From Pelagibius sp037652055 (GTDB lineage: Bacteria; Pseudomonadota; Alphaproteobacteria; Kiloniellales; Kiloniellaceae), in contig NZ_JBBKAH010000013.1 in the NCBI RefSeq assembly GCF_037652055.1, positions 130,060-194,059 of the forward strand: a stretch of 64,000 nucleotides of DNA. Direction: 5' to 3'. This document shows, one piece after another, positions 1 through 9,124 of the stretch. The position numbers and the translations under genes were made by a program. A model generated the notes under the pieces. The model had not been told where the DNA came from. It made no database searches and saw only the letters and a program-made list of their open reading frames with translations. Numbering within the stretch: the stretch's first letter is position 1; every line of letters starts with the position of its first letter.

Positions 1-1821
1 CCGGATCCGCGCGCCTTCCGGCAGCCGCGACATGGCGATCCGCGGCACCGCCGACGGCGCAGCCGCGAATGCCGGCTCCGGCACCGATACCGGTTCTGCC
101 ACTGGCTCCGGGATCGGCGCCGGCTCGGGGGTCGGCGCCCGCGCCGGCACCTCGATGACCGGCCGCTGCGGCAAGGGCGCGTCGCGAGCCGTCGAAGCGG
201 TCGCATCCGGCGACGTCAGTAGGCGCTGCGGTGCCACCACCGCAGCCGTCCGACGCCGCCCGCGCAGCCAGATCAGCAGCACCAGCATGACGAGCACCGC
301 AACGGCGCCGACGACATAGATCTGCCGCTGGTCAAGTTGAAGCGGCGACACGGCCGGCTTTTCCGCAGTCTCGGCCACCGGCTGCGCGGGCGGGACGGCT
401 TCAGCGGTCGCCTGCTGGGCCGCCGCCTCCACCGCCCTGCGCTGCTGCGCCTCGGCTTCCCGTTCACGCGCTGCCGCGGCCTGGCGCTCACGCTCCGCTG
501 CAGCAGACCGCTCGCGCTCCCGCGCGAGGGCGGCTTCCAGCCGGGCCGCCTCCTGCGCCCGGGCTTCCAATGCGGCGGCCAGTTCGCCGACCTTGGCCTC
601 CAGTGTCGCCACCTGGCGCCGCGCGCCGTCGAGCGCTTCGTCCTGCGCGGCGATCACCGGTGTCGCCCCGGGCTCTCCCGCCGTGACCCTGTTGCGCGGC
701 GGAAAGCCATGAACCGCGATCGCCGCGCGGGCGGCGGCGGCGTCTGGCGGCGCTGCGCTCACCCTGCTGCCCGGCGTCTGCGCCACGAGCGCGCCGAGGT
801 TCACGCTCTGGTCGTCCTGGTGCGGCGCCGCAGTCGTCGGCCGAGGCTCTCGCCCCTCGACCCGCGCGGCGGCCAGGGCCGAGCGCGGCGCCGCAGCGAC
901 AACCTCGGCGGCAGCCTGATCGACCGCGTCGGCGGCTTCGCGCGCCGCCGCGCCGAGCTGCGTCCGGCGCAGGGCCGGATCGAGCAGCACCCAGCCGCGG
1001 GTCACCGCAAAGCCGTCGACCTGGGCCACGGAGGCCGACCAGTCGCGCTGCAGCCGCTCGGCCTCCGCCGCGCCGAGGATCGCGGCCATCTGGCTTTCAA
1101 GCCCGCGCACGGTCTCGAAAGTCGCCCTCTGGCGCTGCGCGAAGCCCTGGCGGGCCGCAGGATCGCCTTCCCCGATGCGCCTGAGGGCGAGCCAGAGGTA
1201 GGCGTCCTTGGCCTGGAAGTAGCGCGCCAGCAGCGGGCGTCCCATTGGGTCCTGCGACGGCGCGACGAGACCGCCGACCGCGCGCAGGTGATCCGCCAGC
1301 CAGGGCCAATCCTGCGGCAGGCGCCGCTGCGCCAGGGCCTCGAACAGCGCGGGCATCAGTGAATCGCGCAACAGGACCTCCGACGCCTCTGCGTCCGCAG
1401 CGTCTTCCCAGCCGCCGTCGAGGGTGTCGTCAATGGCGATGCGGCCGGCTTCGGCCAGGGCGACCCGCCGCCCGTCGGGCAGATCCTCGATCACCAGGCT
1501 GTCCCCCAACAACGCGCGGCGCAGGACCGCCGCCGTGCCCTTGTAGTTGATCCCCAGGCGATACCATCGCGCGCTGGCGGCTTCGTTGGTCTCGCGCCCG
1601 GCGACCGCAGCGAAGAACGCGCCGAGGGCCTCCATCTGGACGAGGGCGGCCTCGATGTCGGCGGCGGTCAGCGCGGGACCCGCCTCCCGGGCCGCTGCGA
1701 CAGGAGTCGACAGCACGGCGAGAGAAACCAGCAGGAGAATCCGGCGCAGCAGCGCCGCCGCCCGGCTCCCCGGCCGGGCGAACGCCTCGCGGTCCCCTCG
1801 TCTCCCTCGCGCCGACCCCAT
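1..1821 (-). CDS. Truncated coiled-coil, single-pass membrane protein of unknown function (3' end outside window)
   Basis: The minus-strand frame is open from the ATG at 1821 to base 1, so the gene runs off the left edge after 607 codons. Residues about 24-45 form a signal-peptide-like hydrophobic stretch. A helical domain follows to about residue 330, then an Ala/Glu/Arg-rich coiled coil with ALARERERSAAAERER, a transmembrane segment (YVVGAVAVLVMLVLLIW, near residue 510) followed by RGRRR, and a Pro/Glu-rich tail. This layout suggests a periplasmic sensor or scaffold domain with a cytoplasmic tail, but I do not recognise the family. It lies 140 bases downstream of thiQ on the same strand. 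The reading frame is sure; the function is not. Confidence 0.75.
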   Translation of the reverse strand, partial: MGSARGRRGDREAFARPGSRAAALLRRILLLVSLAVLSTPVAAAREAGPALTAADIEAALVQMEALGAFFAAVAGRETNEAASARWYRLGINYKGTAAVLRRALLGDSLVIEDLPDGRRVALAEAGRIAIDDTLDGGWEDAADAEASEVLLRDSLMPALFEALAQRRLPQDWPWLADHLRAVGGLVAPSQDPMGRPLLARYFQAKDAYLWLALRRIGEGDPAARQGFAQRQRATFETVRGLESQMAAILGAAEAERLQRDWSASVAQVDGFAVTRGWVLLDPALRRTQLGAAAREAADAVDQAAAEVVAAAPRSALAAARVEGREPRPTTAAPHQDDQSVNLGALVAQTPGSRVSAAPPDAAAARAAIAVHGFPPRNRVTAGEPGATPVIAAQDEALDGARRQVATLEAKVGELAAALEARAQEAARLEAALARERERSAAAERERQAAAAREREAEAQQRRAVEAAAQQATAEAVPPAQPVAETAEKPAVSPLQLDQRQIYVVGAVAVLVMLVLLIWLRGRRRTAAVVAPQRLLTSPDATASTARDAPLPQRPVIEVPARAPTPEPAPIPEPVAEPVSVPEPAFAAAPSAVPRIAMSRLPEGARIR

Positions 1822-1961
1822 AACACCTTCATGCGGCTTGTTTTTTATCTCGGGCGGGCGACCCTGCGACGGCGCCGTCCCGCAGTCCAACCTAAAACAA
1901 TGCCAAGGGTTGCGGTAGGGCAAGCCTGCCGTCGTGCCCTCGCCCTGGGAAAACGGGGGAG

Positions 1962-2684
1962 TCAGCCGGCTTCCGGCCCCAGGAAGGCGCGCAGCGCGGC
2001 GGGCTCGCGCGCCGCCAGCAGGGCCTCCGTCGGGCCGGCGGCGACGATTCGGCCGTCGCAGACGAAGGCGGTCTCGCCGGCGATGCGGCGGGCGTCCTGG
2101 GGATTGTGGCTGACCATCACCACGGTAAGGTTCCTTTCCGCCTGCAACTGGCGCAACAGGTCGAGCATCTCCAGCCGGAGGCCGGGATCGAGGGCGCTGA
2201 AGGGCTCGTCCAGCAGCAGCAGCGGCTTGTCCCGCACCAGGCTGCGCGCCAGGGCCACGCGCTGGCGCTGGCCGCCGGAAAGCTGTGCCGGGCGGCGCTT
2301 CTCCAGTCCCTCCAGACCGACACGGGCCAGTTCCCCGGCGACCGCGTGCCGCTGGGCGGCATCGAGGCGCAGGCCCGGGTCGAGGCCGAGGCCGACGTTC
2401 TGTTCGACTGTCAGATGGGCGAAGAGGTTGTGCTCCTGAAACAGGCTGGTGACCGGGCGGTCGGCCGGCTTGCGCTGCGTGACGTCCTCGCCGGCAACCA
2501 GCACGCGGCCGGAAAGCGGCTTCTCGAAGCCGGCGATGAGGCTCAACAGCGTCGACTTGCCCGCCCCGCTCGGTCCCAGCACGGCGAGGCATTGGCCGCG
2601 CGCGAGCGTCAGGTCGAAGACCATCTGCATGTCCTCGTAGCGGAAGGTGAGGCCCTCGACCTGCAGCATGGAACGGTCAGACAT
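1962..2684 (-). CDS. thiQ: Thiamine ABC transporter ATP-binding protein ThiQ
   Basis: The 240-residue ATPase energises thiamine/TPP import with ThiP and ThiB. Visible motifs are Walker A GPSGAGKST (37-45), Q-loop Q83, signature LSGGQ (135-139) and Walker B LLLLDE (155-160), followed by a switch histidine in VSHNPQDA. The frame is open further upstream, but the ATG at 2684 was chosen because it gives the usual ThiQ N-terminus and leaves only an 8-nt overlap with the end of thiP, typical of translational coupling. Last gene of the thiB-thiP-thiQ operon controlled by the TPP riboswitch near 5.4 kb. The short length and the ThiP/ThiB neighbours make the substrate assignment firm. Confidence 0.93.
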   Translation of the reverse strand: MSDRSMLQVEGLTFRYEDMQMVFDLTLARGQCLAVLGPSGAGKSTLLSLIAGFEKPLSGRVLVAGEDVTQRKPADRPVTSLFQEHNLFAHLTVEQNVGLGLDPGLRLDAAQRHAVAGELARVGLEGLEKRRPAQLSGGQRQRVALARSLVRDKPLLLLDEPFSALDPGLRLEMLDLLRQLQAERNLTVVMVSHNPQDARRIAGETAFVCDGRIVAAGPTEALLAAREPAALRAFLGPEAG

Positions 2685-4272
2685 TGTCTCGCCTTCGCAA
2701 GCCGCCGAGGCCGCCTTCGATGACGAGGAACAGCACGAGGCACAGCAGCGACAGGAGCGCCGCGATGACCGCCGCTTCCGACATGCGGAAACCGCCCATG
2801 GCGCGGTAGAGCAGCAGCGGCAGGGTGGCGAAGTCCTGGCTGCCGAACAGGGCGACGACACCTAGGTCGCCGAGCGACAGCGTCGCCGCCACCGCCAGCG
2901 CCAGGCCGACCGGGCGGCGCAGGCCCGGCCACTCGATCAGACGCAGGCGGTTCCAGCCGGCGATGCCGAGGCTCTGGCAGAGGCGGTCATGGCGCTGCGC
3001 CTCCTCCATCATCGGCCCGCCGAGAAAACGCACCACGAAGGGCAAGGCCATCAGCGCGTTCACCAGGATGACCAGCGGCATGCCCAGCGCGAAGACGTCG
3101 GCCACCGGGCGCAGCAGCACGAAGAGTCCGGTCGCCAGCACGAAGGGCGGCACCACGAGGATGAGCGAAGCGGAAAGCTCCAGCCGCCCGGCGGCGCCGG
3201 CCCGCGCCAGGCGGTGGCGCAGGATGCGGCTGGTGACCAGGATGGCGCCGCCCAGCAGCAGGGCCAGGCTGGCGGCCGAGAGCGCGATGACCAGCGACTG
3301 GCCGGTTGCGCGCCACAGGGTTGCGCGCGTCAGCACCTCGGCGGCGGTGGGGTTGAATCCGGCAACCGCGACGGCGGCCAGCGGCAACACCACCAGGCCG
3401 ATGGTCACCAGCAGCGCCAGCGCATCCACCGCGATACCGATGCGCCCGCCGGTATCGGGCCGCTCGTAGATCCGGCCCTCGGTGAGCGCCGTGGTGCTGG
3501 GCACCGCGAGCCGCAACACCGCCGTCACGATAACGCTGCACAGCAGCAGCTGCACCAGCGCCAGCGTGACGGCGCGCCCGAGGTCGAAGTCGAAGCGCAG
3601 CGCCTGGTAGACGGCAACTTCCAGCGTCGTCGCCTTGGGTCCGCCGCCCAGCGTCAGCACCACCGCGAACGAGGTGAAGCACAGCATGAAGACCAGCCCC
3701 GCGGCGCCCGGCAGCACGGTGCGCATGGCCGGCCACTCGATAAGCCGGAAGAGATCGCGCGACTTGAGGCCGAACTGGCTGGCGACGCGCCAGGTCTCCG
3801 GCGGCACCGCTTCCACCGCCTGCAGCAGAATGCGCGCCGCGATGGGCATGTTGAAGAAGACATGCGCGATGAGGATGCCGGTGAGGCCGTAGAGGTAGTC
3901 CGCGCGCCCGAGGCCGAGGAAGGCCAGCGCGTCGTTCACCCAGCCGGTGCGCCCGTGCACCGCGGCAATGCCGAAGATGGCGACGATGGTGGGAATCACC
4001 AGAGAGAGACTGAAGAGACGCAGCAGCAGGCCCCTGCCCGGAAAGCGCCGCCGCGCCATCGCGCGCGCCACGGGGACCGCCAGTGCTACCGAGAGCAGCG
4101 TAGAGAGCGTCGCCTGGAGAACGGTGAACCACACCACGCGCCAGAGGTAGGCATCGGCGAGGTTGCCGACGAAGTCGAAACCCGGCGCGGCGAGGCCGAG
4201 CGCCAGCAGCGCACCGCCGACCACCGCTGCGACAACGGTGAGCGCGAGTGCGGCGGGCAGCCACCAGGGCAT
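2677..4272 (-). CDS. thiP: Thiamine ABC transporter permease ThiP
   Basis: A 531-residue inner-membrane permease with two fused BPD_transp_1 halves, the normal ThiP architecture. Many hydrophobic helices are visible, with EAA-loop-like segments in each half (around DRLCQSLGIAGWNRLRLIEWP in the second). The N-terminus MPWWLPAALALTVVAAVVGG starts directly in a membrane segment. It follows thiB by 25 bases and overlaps thiQ by 8 nt. It forms the channel through which ThiB-delivered thiamine or its phosphates enter the cytoplasm. Confidence 0.93.
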   Translation of the reverse strand: MPWWLPAALALTVVAAVVGGALLALGLAAPGFDFVGNLADAYLWRVVWFTVLQATLSTLLSVALAVPVARAMARRRFPGRGLLLRLFSLSLVIPTIVAIFGIAAVHGRTGWVNDALAFLGLGRADYLYGLTGILIAHVFFNMPIAARILLQAVEAVPPETWRVASQFGLKSRDLFRLIEWPAMRTVLPGAAGLVFMLCFTSFAVVLTLGGGPKATTLEVAVYQALRFDFDLGRAVTLALVQLLLCSVIVTAVLRLAVPSTTALTEGRIYERPDTGGRIGIAVDALALLVTIGLVVLPLAAVAVAGFNPTAAEVLTRATLWRATGQSLVIALSAASLALLLGGAILVTSRILRHRLARAGAAGRLELSASLILVVPPFVLATGLFVLLRPVADVFALGMPLVILVNALMALPFVVRFLGGPMMEEAQRHDRLCQSLGIAGWNRLRLIEWPGLRRPVGLALAVAATLSLGDLGVVALFGSQDFATLPLLLYRAMGGFRMSEAAVIAALLSLLCLVLFLVIEGGLGGLRRRDNV

Positions 4273-4297
4273 GACAAACAGGGAACCGGAGGCGGCG

Positions 4298-5302
4298 CTA
4301 TTCGCTGACCGCCTGCAGCCATTCCTCCACCCAGGCCTTGCGCTCTGCGGCGACTTCCTCCGCCGGGAACAGCAGCGGCTTTGCCGGATCCACCAGCCTG
4401 TCGTAGGCGGCGGGCAGGCCCTCCGGCAGGTCGATCACCGGGTACATCCACTGCCCCGTCGGAAGCGTCGACTGGAAGCCGGGGGTCAGCATGAACCGGA
4501 GAAACTGCTGCGCCAGTTCCGGGTCGTCGGTCGACCGCGTCATCGCCGCCACCTCGACCTGCATGTAGTGGCCCTCGGCGAAGCTGGCGGCCCGGTAGCG
4601 GTCCTCGTTCTCGGCGATCATGTGGTAGGCCGGCGAGGTGGTGTAGCTCAGCACCATCGGCGCCTCGCCCTCGAGGAAGAGGCCGTAGGCCTCGCTCCAG
4701 CCCTTGGTCGTGGTCAGCGTCTTCCTGGCGAGCTTCGCCCAGGCCGCCGGAGCCTCGTCGCCGTAGACCGAGCGCACCCACAGCAGCAGGCCGAGGCCCG
4801 GCGTCGAGCTGCGCGGGTCCTCCAGGATGATCTTCAGGTCGTCAGGCGCCTCGACCAAGTCCCGGAGGCTCTTCGGCGGATCGGCCAGCACTTGCGTGTC
4901 GTAGACGAAGGCGAAGTAGCCGAAGTCGAAAGGCAGGAAGGTGTCATCGCGCCACGCGATGGGCAGCTGGAGATTGTCCGGCGTCACGCCGTGCGCGGCA
5001 AAGAGCCCGCTCTCCTTCGCCTCGGCCAGGATGTTGAGATCGAGCCCCAGCACCACGTCGGCCCTGTTGTTCTCGCCTTCCAGGCGCAGACGGCTGAGGA
5101 CGCCGATGGAGGAATCGAGCGCGACGAACTCCAGCGTGCAGTCGCACTGGCCCTCGAAGGCCTCCTTGATCGCCGGGCCCGGCCCCCAATCGGAGGTGAA
5201 GGCATCGTAAGTGTAGACCGTCAGCGTCTTGTCCGCGGCGCCCGCGGGCAATGCGGCGAAACAGATCGCGGCGGCGCCAAGCAGGCAAGTCGAAAGGTGC
5301 AT
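4298..5302 (-). CDS. thiB: Thiamine-binding periplasmic protein ThiB (TbpA)
   Basis: A periplasmic binding protein of about 334 residues with a cleavable signal peptide ending near ALPAGA-A. Conserved ThiB stretches are TVYTYDAFTSDWGPGP, DVVLGLDLNIL, FDFGYFAFVYD, TKGWSEAYGLFLEGE and LSYTTSPAYH. The ATG at 5302 has GGAG six bases upstream. An in-frame ATG four codons earlier (5314) would add an Arg to the signal peptide but has no clear ribosome site, so the start is uncertain by four residues. First gene of the operon, about 70 bases downstream of the TPP riboswitch. Confidence 0.94.
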   Translation of the reverse strand: MHLSTCLLGAAAICFAALPAGAADKTLTVYTYDAFTSDWGPGPAIKEAFEGQCDCTLEFVALDSSIGVLSRLRLEGENNRADVVLGLDLNILAEAKESGLFAAHGVTPDNLQLPIAWRDDTFLPFDFGYFAFVYDTQVLADPPKSLRDLVEAPDDLKIILEDPRSSTPGLGLLLWVRSVYGDEAPAAWAKLARKTLTTTKGWSEAYGLFLEGEAPMVLSYTTSPAYHMIAENEDRYRAASFAEGHYMQVEVAAMTRSTDDPELAQQFLRFMLTPGFQSTLPTGQWMYPVIDLPEGLPAAYDRLVDPAKPLLFPAEEVAAERKAWVEEWLQAVSE

Positions 5303-5373
5303 TATTCGCTCCATAGTATCTATGGGGCGGCTGGTTTTGAGAAACGGTGGGCTGGTGGTCGGCCGGTCGCTCA

Positions 5374-5469
5374 AATCCCTCCGCCGGCATTACCCGGGTC
5401 AGGTTCATCGGGTTGTCCGGTCTGCGGCAGGGCCGCGCCGGTCTCTCAGCCCTTGATGGGCACCCCGTT
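5374..5469 (-). promoter_or_regulatory. TPP (THI-box) riboswitch
   Basis: Read on the minus strand, the conserved TPP aptamer elements appear in order: GGGGTGCCC, GGCTGAGAG, a GC-rich variable P3 extension, then ACCCGATGAACCTGACC, GGGTAATGCCGGCG and GAGGGA. These are the pyrimidine- and pyrophosphate-sensing cores of the THI box. It lies upstream of thiB in the same orientation, so thiamine pyrophosphate should switch off the thiBPQ operon. No obvious intrinsic terminator lies between aptamer and thiB, so control at translation initiation or an unseen structure is likely (inference). Confidence 0.95.
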
Positions 5470-5618
5470 GAGACGGAGGCAGAATAGGGTCAGGGCGCTG
5501 CGGCTGCAAGCACTCCCGCCAACGCTCGGGGTCGGCCGTCCGGGCGATCTATGCAAGTGCTTTTCCCGGCGACACGCCTTATTGTGGGCCCTGTGAACGC
5601 CCCCCGACTGGTATCCCA

Positions 5619-7394
5619 ATGAGCGAAACCTCCGCGCAGGCCAATCCTGCCCGGCACCCGGACATCCCTGCTCGCGTTGCCCGGCCGAGCGTCCTGCGCG
5701 TCCCCAAGGCCTCCATCGGCTTCTATCTCGTCGCCATGTTCTGCGCGGTGACCTTGCCGGTGTTCGCCTTCGCCGCACTGCTGCTGGCGCAGCTTCAGCT
5801 GAACGAGCGCGCGGCGCTGGAAAGCCGCACGGAACGCGAGGCGCAATTGCTCGCCACGGCTGTCGGCCATACGGTACAGGAGATGACCACGACGCTTCAG
5901 GTCCTGGTCACCTCGCCGGAACTGAGCAACGACGACCTGGAGGCTTTCCACAATCGCGCGCAGGCCGCACTGCGCCACGGCTCGCTGTTCGTGATTCTGG
6001 TCGACGAAGACGGTCAGCAGCTGCTGAATACCCGGGTGCCCTACGGAACCTCGCTTGGCAAGACCTCGAATATGAAGGCCCTGGAGGCGGCCCTGCGGAC
6101 GGACGCCATCCAAGTCTCGGACGTCTTTTACGGCGCCACCAGCCAGCGCTGGGTCTTCAACGTCATCATCCCGCTACCGGACGACCTGACGCCGGACGGC
6201 GGCGCCCTGATCATCACCAAGAACGCCGATGAGTTGCGGGGGCTGATCAACCCCGACGGCCTGCCGGCGGGCTGGACCGCCGCCGTGATCGACAGCGCCG
6301 GCGCTGTCGTTGTCTCCAGCGCCGAAACGCCTCCGGAAGCGGATGCCGGCAAAGCGCGCCACTTCGACCCGGACCTGGCCACGCAACTGACCGCCACGAG
6401 CGGGGTTGCTTACCGCCAGAACGAGCAGGATAGGGAGGAAATCGTCGGCTACGCGCCGCTGCGGGACTCTGGCTGGAAGGCCGTGGTCTGGGGCCCAACC
6501 GTTGCCGCCCAGGCCTCGATCCTCACCACCTGGGAAAAGCTCATCTTCGGCAGTACCGCCCTGCTCGCCATTGCCATTGCCGCCGCGGTCTTCCTGGCCG
6601 GCAAGCTGCGCGTGACGATCGGCGGGCTGGCCAAGATGGCCGAGGATGTCGGCGATGGCAGGCGCGTCGCACCGATCCAGTCTCCGATCGCCGAGATCGA
6701 CAGGGTCGCCCGGGCCCTGTCGGCTGCCTCCGTCGACCGCAGCCACGCCGAAGACCAGATCCGCCTGATGCTGGGAGAGCTGGCGCACCGCACCAAGAAC
6801 CAACTGGCCGTCACCCAGGCGATCATCAACCAGACGTCCCGCCACAGCAAAGGCATCGATGAATTCAAGCTCGCCATTACCGAGCGGATCGCCGGCCTCG
6901 GCCGCTCGACGGACCTGCTGACCGAGACCCAGTGGACCGGCGTGCCGGTGAAAAGTGTCGTGCAGTCGCATCTGGCGAACTTTCTCGCCTCGCAGAAGCA
7001 ATTGACTCTGGAGGGCGAGAATTTCCAGCTGAAGCCGGCAGCCGTGCAGAACCTCGGCCTGGTGCTGCACGAACTGGGCACCAACGCCACGAAGCACGGC
7101 GCGCTGTCGGTCTCCTCGGGCAAGGTGCGGATCGCGTGGCACATCGACAGGTCGGTCGCCGCGGCGCCACGGCTTCACCTCTCCTGGCATGAAAGCGGCG
7201 GCCCACCGCCGGCGGCACAGATAGAGAAAGGATTTGGCTCACGGATCCTGGAGCGTCATGCCGCCGCGTCGTTTCGAGGCGAGGTCAGCCTGAACTTCGC
7301 CACCGACGAGAGCGGCAACGGAACCTTCACCTGGTCGATCCGCGCGCCGCTCGACGCCTTCGCGGAGGTTGGCGAGGAAGGCACAGCGGCCTGA
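5619..7394 (+). CDS. HWE-family sensor histidine kinase
   Basis: A 591-residue membrane kinase. Transmembrane helices at about 33-57 and 308-328 flank a periplasmic sensor region of about 250 residues, Cache-like in size. A HAMP-like linker leads to phosphoacceptor His390 in ELAHRTKNQLA. HWE hallmarks are the N-box LHELGTNATKHGALS, the motif WHESGGPP and the short G-box GFGSRILERH. This kinase family is abundant in alphaproteobacteria and often serves light, stress or general-stress signalling. No response regulator is adjacent, so the partner is unknown. Divergent from the thi operon; the ATG at 5619 lacks a strong ribosome site. Confidence 0.88.
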   Translation: MSETSAQANPARHPDIPARVARPSVLRVPKASIGFYLVAMFCAVTLPVFAFAALLLAQLQLNERAALESRTEREAQLLATAVGHTVQEMTTTLQVLVTSPELSNDDLEAFHNRAQAALRHGSLFVILVDEDGQQLLNTRVPYGTSLGKTSNMKALEAALRTDAIQVSDVFYGATSQRWVFNVIIPLPDDLTPDGGALIITKNADELRGLINPDGLPAGWTAAVIDSAGAVVVSSAETPPEADAGKARHFDPDLATQLTATSGVAYRQNEQDREEIVGYAPLRDSGWKAVVWGPTVAAQASILTTWEKLIFGSTALLAIAIAAAVFLAGKLRVTIGGLAKMAEDVGDGRRVAPIQSPIAEIDRVARALSAASVDRSHAEDQIRLMLGELAHRTKNQLAVTQAIINQTSRHSKGIDEFKLAITERIAGLGRSTDLLTETQWTGVPVKSVVQSHLANFLASQKQLTLEGENFQLKPAAVQNLGLVLHELGTNATKHGALSVSSGKVRIAWHIDRSVAAAPRLHLSWHESGGPPPAAQIEKGFGSRILERHAAASFRGEVSLNFATDESGNGTFTWSIRAPLDAFAEVGEEGTAA

Positions 7395-7498
7395 ATTACT
7401 GCCACGGTCTGCGCGGCGACACTTCGGTCGCCGGCGAAACATCCTGCCTGCGGAAGCTGCTCTAAACGGCGAGAGTTACATCATCGCCCGAGGCCGCC

Positions 7499-7819
7499 AT
7501 GATCACCTGCTTCATCCGCTACCAGATCGACCCCTTCAAGAAGGCCGCGTTCGAGACCTACGCCCGCACCTGGGGCCAGGCCATCCCGCGCTGCGGCGCC
7601 GACCTCATCGGCTACTTCGCGCCGCACGAGGGCTCGGCCACCACCGCCTACGGCGTCTACGCCATCGAGAGCCTGGCTGCCTACGAGGCCTACCGCGCGC
7701 GCCTGGCCGAAGACCCGCTGGGCCGGGAGAACTACCGCTTCGCGCAGGAAGAACGCTTCATCCTGCGCGAGGACCGCATCTTCCTGAAGCTCGCCTCGGC
7801 ACCGCACGCAGGCAAATGA
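7499..7819 (+). CDS. NIPSNAP family protein
   Basis: A 106-residue protein with the NIPSNAP alpha/beta-barrel signature: ITCFIRYQIDPFKKAAFETYARTW at the start, YGVYAIESLAAYEAYRARL in the middle and a C-terminal F-rich strand. The family is a dimeric ferredoxin-like fold of largely unknown biochemical role. A GAGG lies about six bases before the ATG. It stands alone between the HWE kinase and the alcohol dehydrogenase, about 100 bases after the kinase stop. Confidence 0.85.
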   Translation: MITCFIRYQIDPFKKAAFETYARTWGQAIPRCGADLIGYFAPHEGSATTAYGVYAIESLAAYEAYRARLAEDPLGRENYRFAQEERFILREDRIFLKLASAPHAGK

Positions 7820-7977
7820 CGTTTTGTGACACTTGGCCGATGAATCCTGTGACGCTTGCATCACGATTCTTGAAGCCTCGGCGCAGCAGCCCAGGTTATT
7901 GAGGAAGATCAAAGAAGTCCCGGCATCCCATCGTGTTTCATGGCGCTCCCACGCCCCCGAACGATTGGATTCCGACC

Positions 7978-9000
7978 ATGGCCAAGACAATGAAAGCGGC
8001 GGTCGTCCGCGCCTTCAAGCAGCCCCTTTCCATCGACGAGGTGCCGGTGCCGGAGGTGACGCCCGGCAAGATTCTGGTGAAGATCGCCGCCTCCGGCGTC
8101 TGCCACACGGATCTGCACGCGGCGGACGGCGACTGGCCGGTGAAACCGAGCCCGCCCTTCATTCCCGGTCACGAAGGCGTCGGCGAGGTGGCTGCGGTCG
8201 GCGCCGGCGTCACCGCCGTGAAGGAAGGCGACCGTGTCGGCGTGCCCTGGCTGCACACCGCCTGCGGTCATTGCAAGCACTGCCTGTCGAGCTGGGAAAC
8301 CCTCTGCGACGGTCAGCAGAACACTGGCTACTCGGTGAACGGCGGCTTCGCCGAATACGTGCTGGCCGATCCCGACTACGTCGGCCACCTGCCCGACCGC
8401 CTCGACTTCGCCCCCGCCGCGCCGATCCTCTGTGCCGGCGTCACGGTCTACAAGGGTCTGAAGGAAACCGACACCAAGCCGGGCGACAGCGTGGTGATCT
8501 CCGGTATCGGCGGCCTCGGCCATCTGGCCGTGCAGTACGCCAAGGCGATGGGGCTGCACGTCATCGCCGTCGACATCACCGAGGACAAGCTGAAACTCGC
8601 CCGCGAGGTCGGCGCGGATGCCACCGTGAACGCGCTGGAGAACGATCCCGTCGCAGAAGTGAAGAAGCTTTGCGGCGGCGCCGACGGGGTGCTGGTCACC
8701 GCCGTGTCACCCAAGGCCTTCAGCCAGGCCCTCGGCATGCTGGGCAAGCGCGGCACCATGTCCCTCGTCGGCCTGCCGCCGGGGTCCTTCGATCTCGACA
8801 TCTTCGACACCGTGCTGACGCGCAAGACCATCCGCGGCTCCATCGTCGGCACCCGCATGGACCTCGCCGAATGCCTGCAGTTCGCCGCCGAGGGTAAGGT
8901 GAAGTGCCACTACACCACCGAGCCGCTGGAGGAGATCAACAGCATCTTCGAGCGCATGCGTGCCAACACGATCGACGGCCGCATCGTCATGACGCTCTGA
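7978..9000 (+). CDS. adhP: Zinc-dependent alcohol dehydrogenase, AdhP type
   Basis: A 340-residue medium-chain dehydrogenase that oxidises primary alcohols to aldehydes with NAD. Catalytic zinc ligands are Cys42 (GVCHTD) and His65 with Glu66 (GHEGVGE); the structural zinc cysteines are Cys96, Cys99, Cys102 and Cys110. The Rossmann motif is GIGGLGHLAVQYAKAMG. The start at 7978 was preferred over an upstream in-frame ATG (7933) because MAKTMKAAVV matches the family N-terminus. It stands alone with a 158-bp upstream region and a strong hairpin just after the stop. Confidence 0.9.
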   Translation: MAKTMKAAVVRAFKQPLSIDEVPVPEVTPGKILVKIAASGVCHTDLHAADGDWPVKPSPPFIPGHEGVGEVAAVGAGVTAVKEGDRVGVPWLHTACGHCKHCLSSWETLCDGQQNTGYSVNGGFAEYVLADPDYVGHLPDRLDFAPAAPILCAGVTVYKGLKETDTKPGDSVVISGIGGLGHLAVQYAKAMGLHVIAVDITEDKLKLAREVGADATVNALENDPVAEVKKLCGGADGVLVTAVSPKAFSQALGMLGKRGTMSLVGLPPGSFDLDIFDTVLTRKTIRGSIVGTRMDLAECLQFAAEGKVKCHYTTEPLEEINSIFERMRANTIDGRIVMTL

Positions 9001-9012
9001 GCCGGTGCCGGA

Positions 9013-9043
9013 GGGAGGGGCCACGCGCAAGTGGCACCCTCCC
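9013..9043 (+). terminator. Hairpin after the alcohol dehydrogenase gene, candidate terminator
   Basis: GGGAGGGGCCAC pairs with GTGGC-A-CCCTCCC around the loop GCGCAA: 12 base pairs with one bulged A. It starts 12 bases after the stop codon. The following bases are AAATTCCCATTTGG, so a proper T-run is missing; it may end transcription weakly or protect the 3' end. Confidence 0.5.
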
Positions 9044-9124
9044 AAATTCCCATTTGGTTCTTGCCGGCGGGTCCGCCCGGCGGCATGAGGGAGCAGGATA
9101 CACTCCCTCCGTGCCAGGACCGCC

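Noticed and set aside
337..1362. 341-codon plus-strand frame opposite the truncated first gene
   Set aside because: Arg/Gly/Leu-rich shadow; the minus strand gives a continuous protein with signal peptide, coiled coil and membrane helix through the same stretch.
1868..1879. 12-base palindrome GACGGCGCCGTC between thiQ and the first gene
   Set aside because: Without loop or T-run it is not a terminator, and GC-rich palindromes of this size are expected by chance here.
7820..7977. Possible sigma-54 promoter before adhP
   Set aside because: The GG and GC elements are not at the required spacing.
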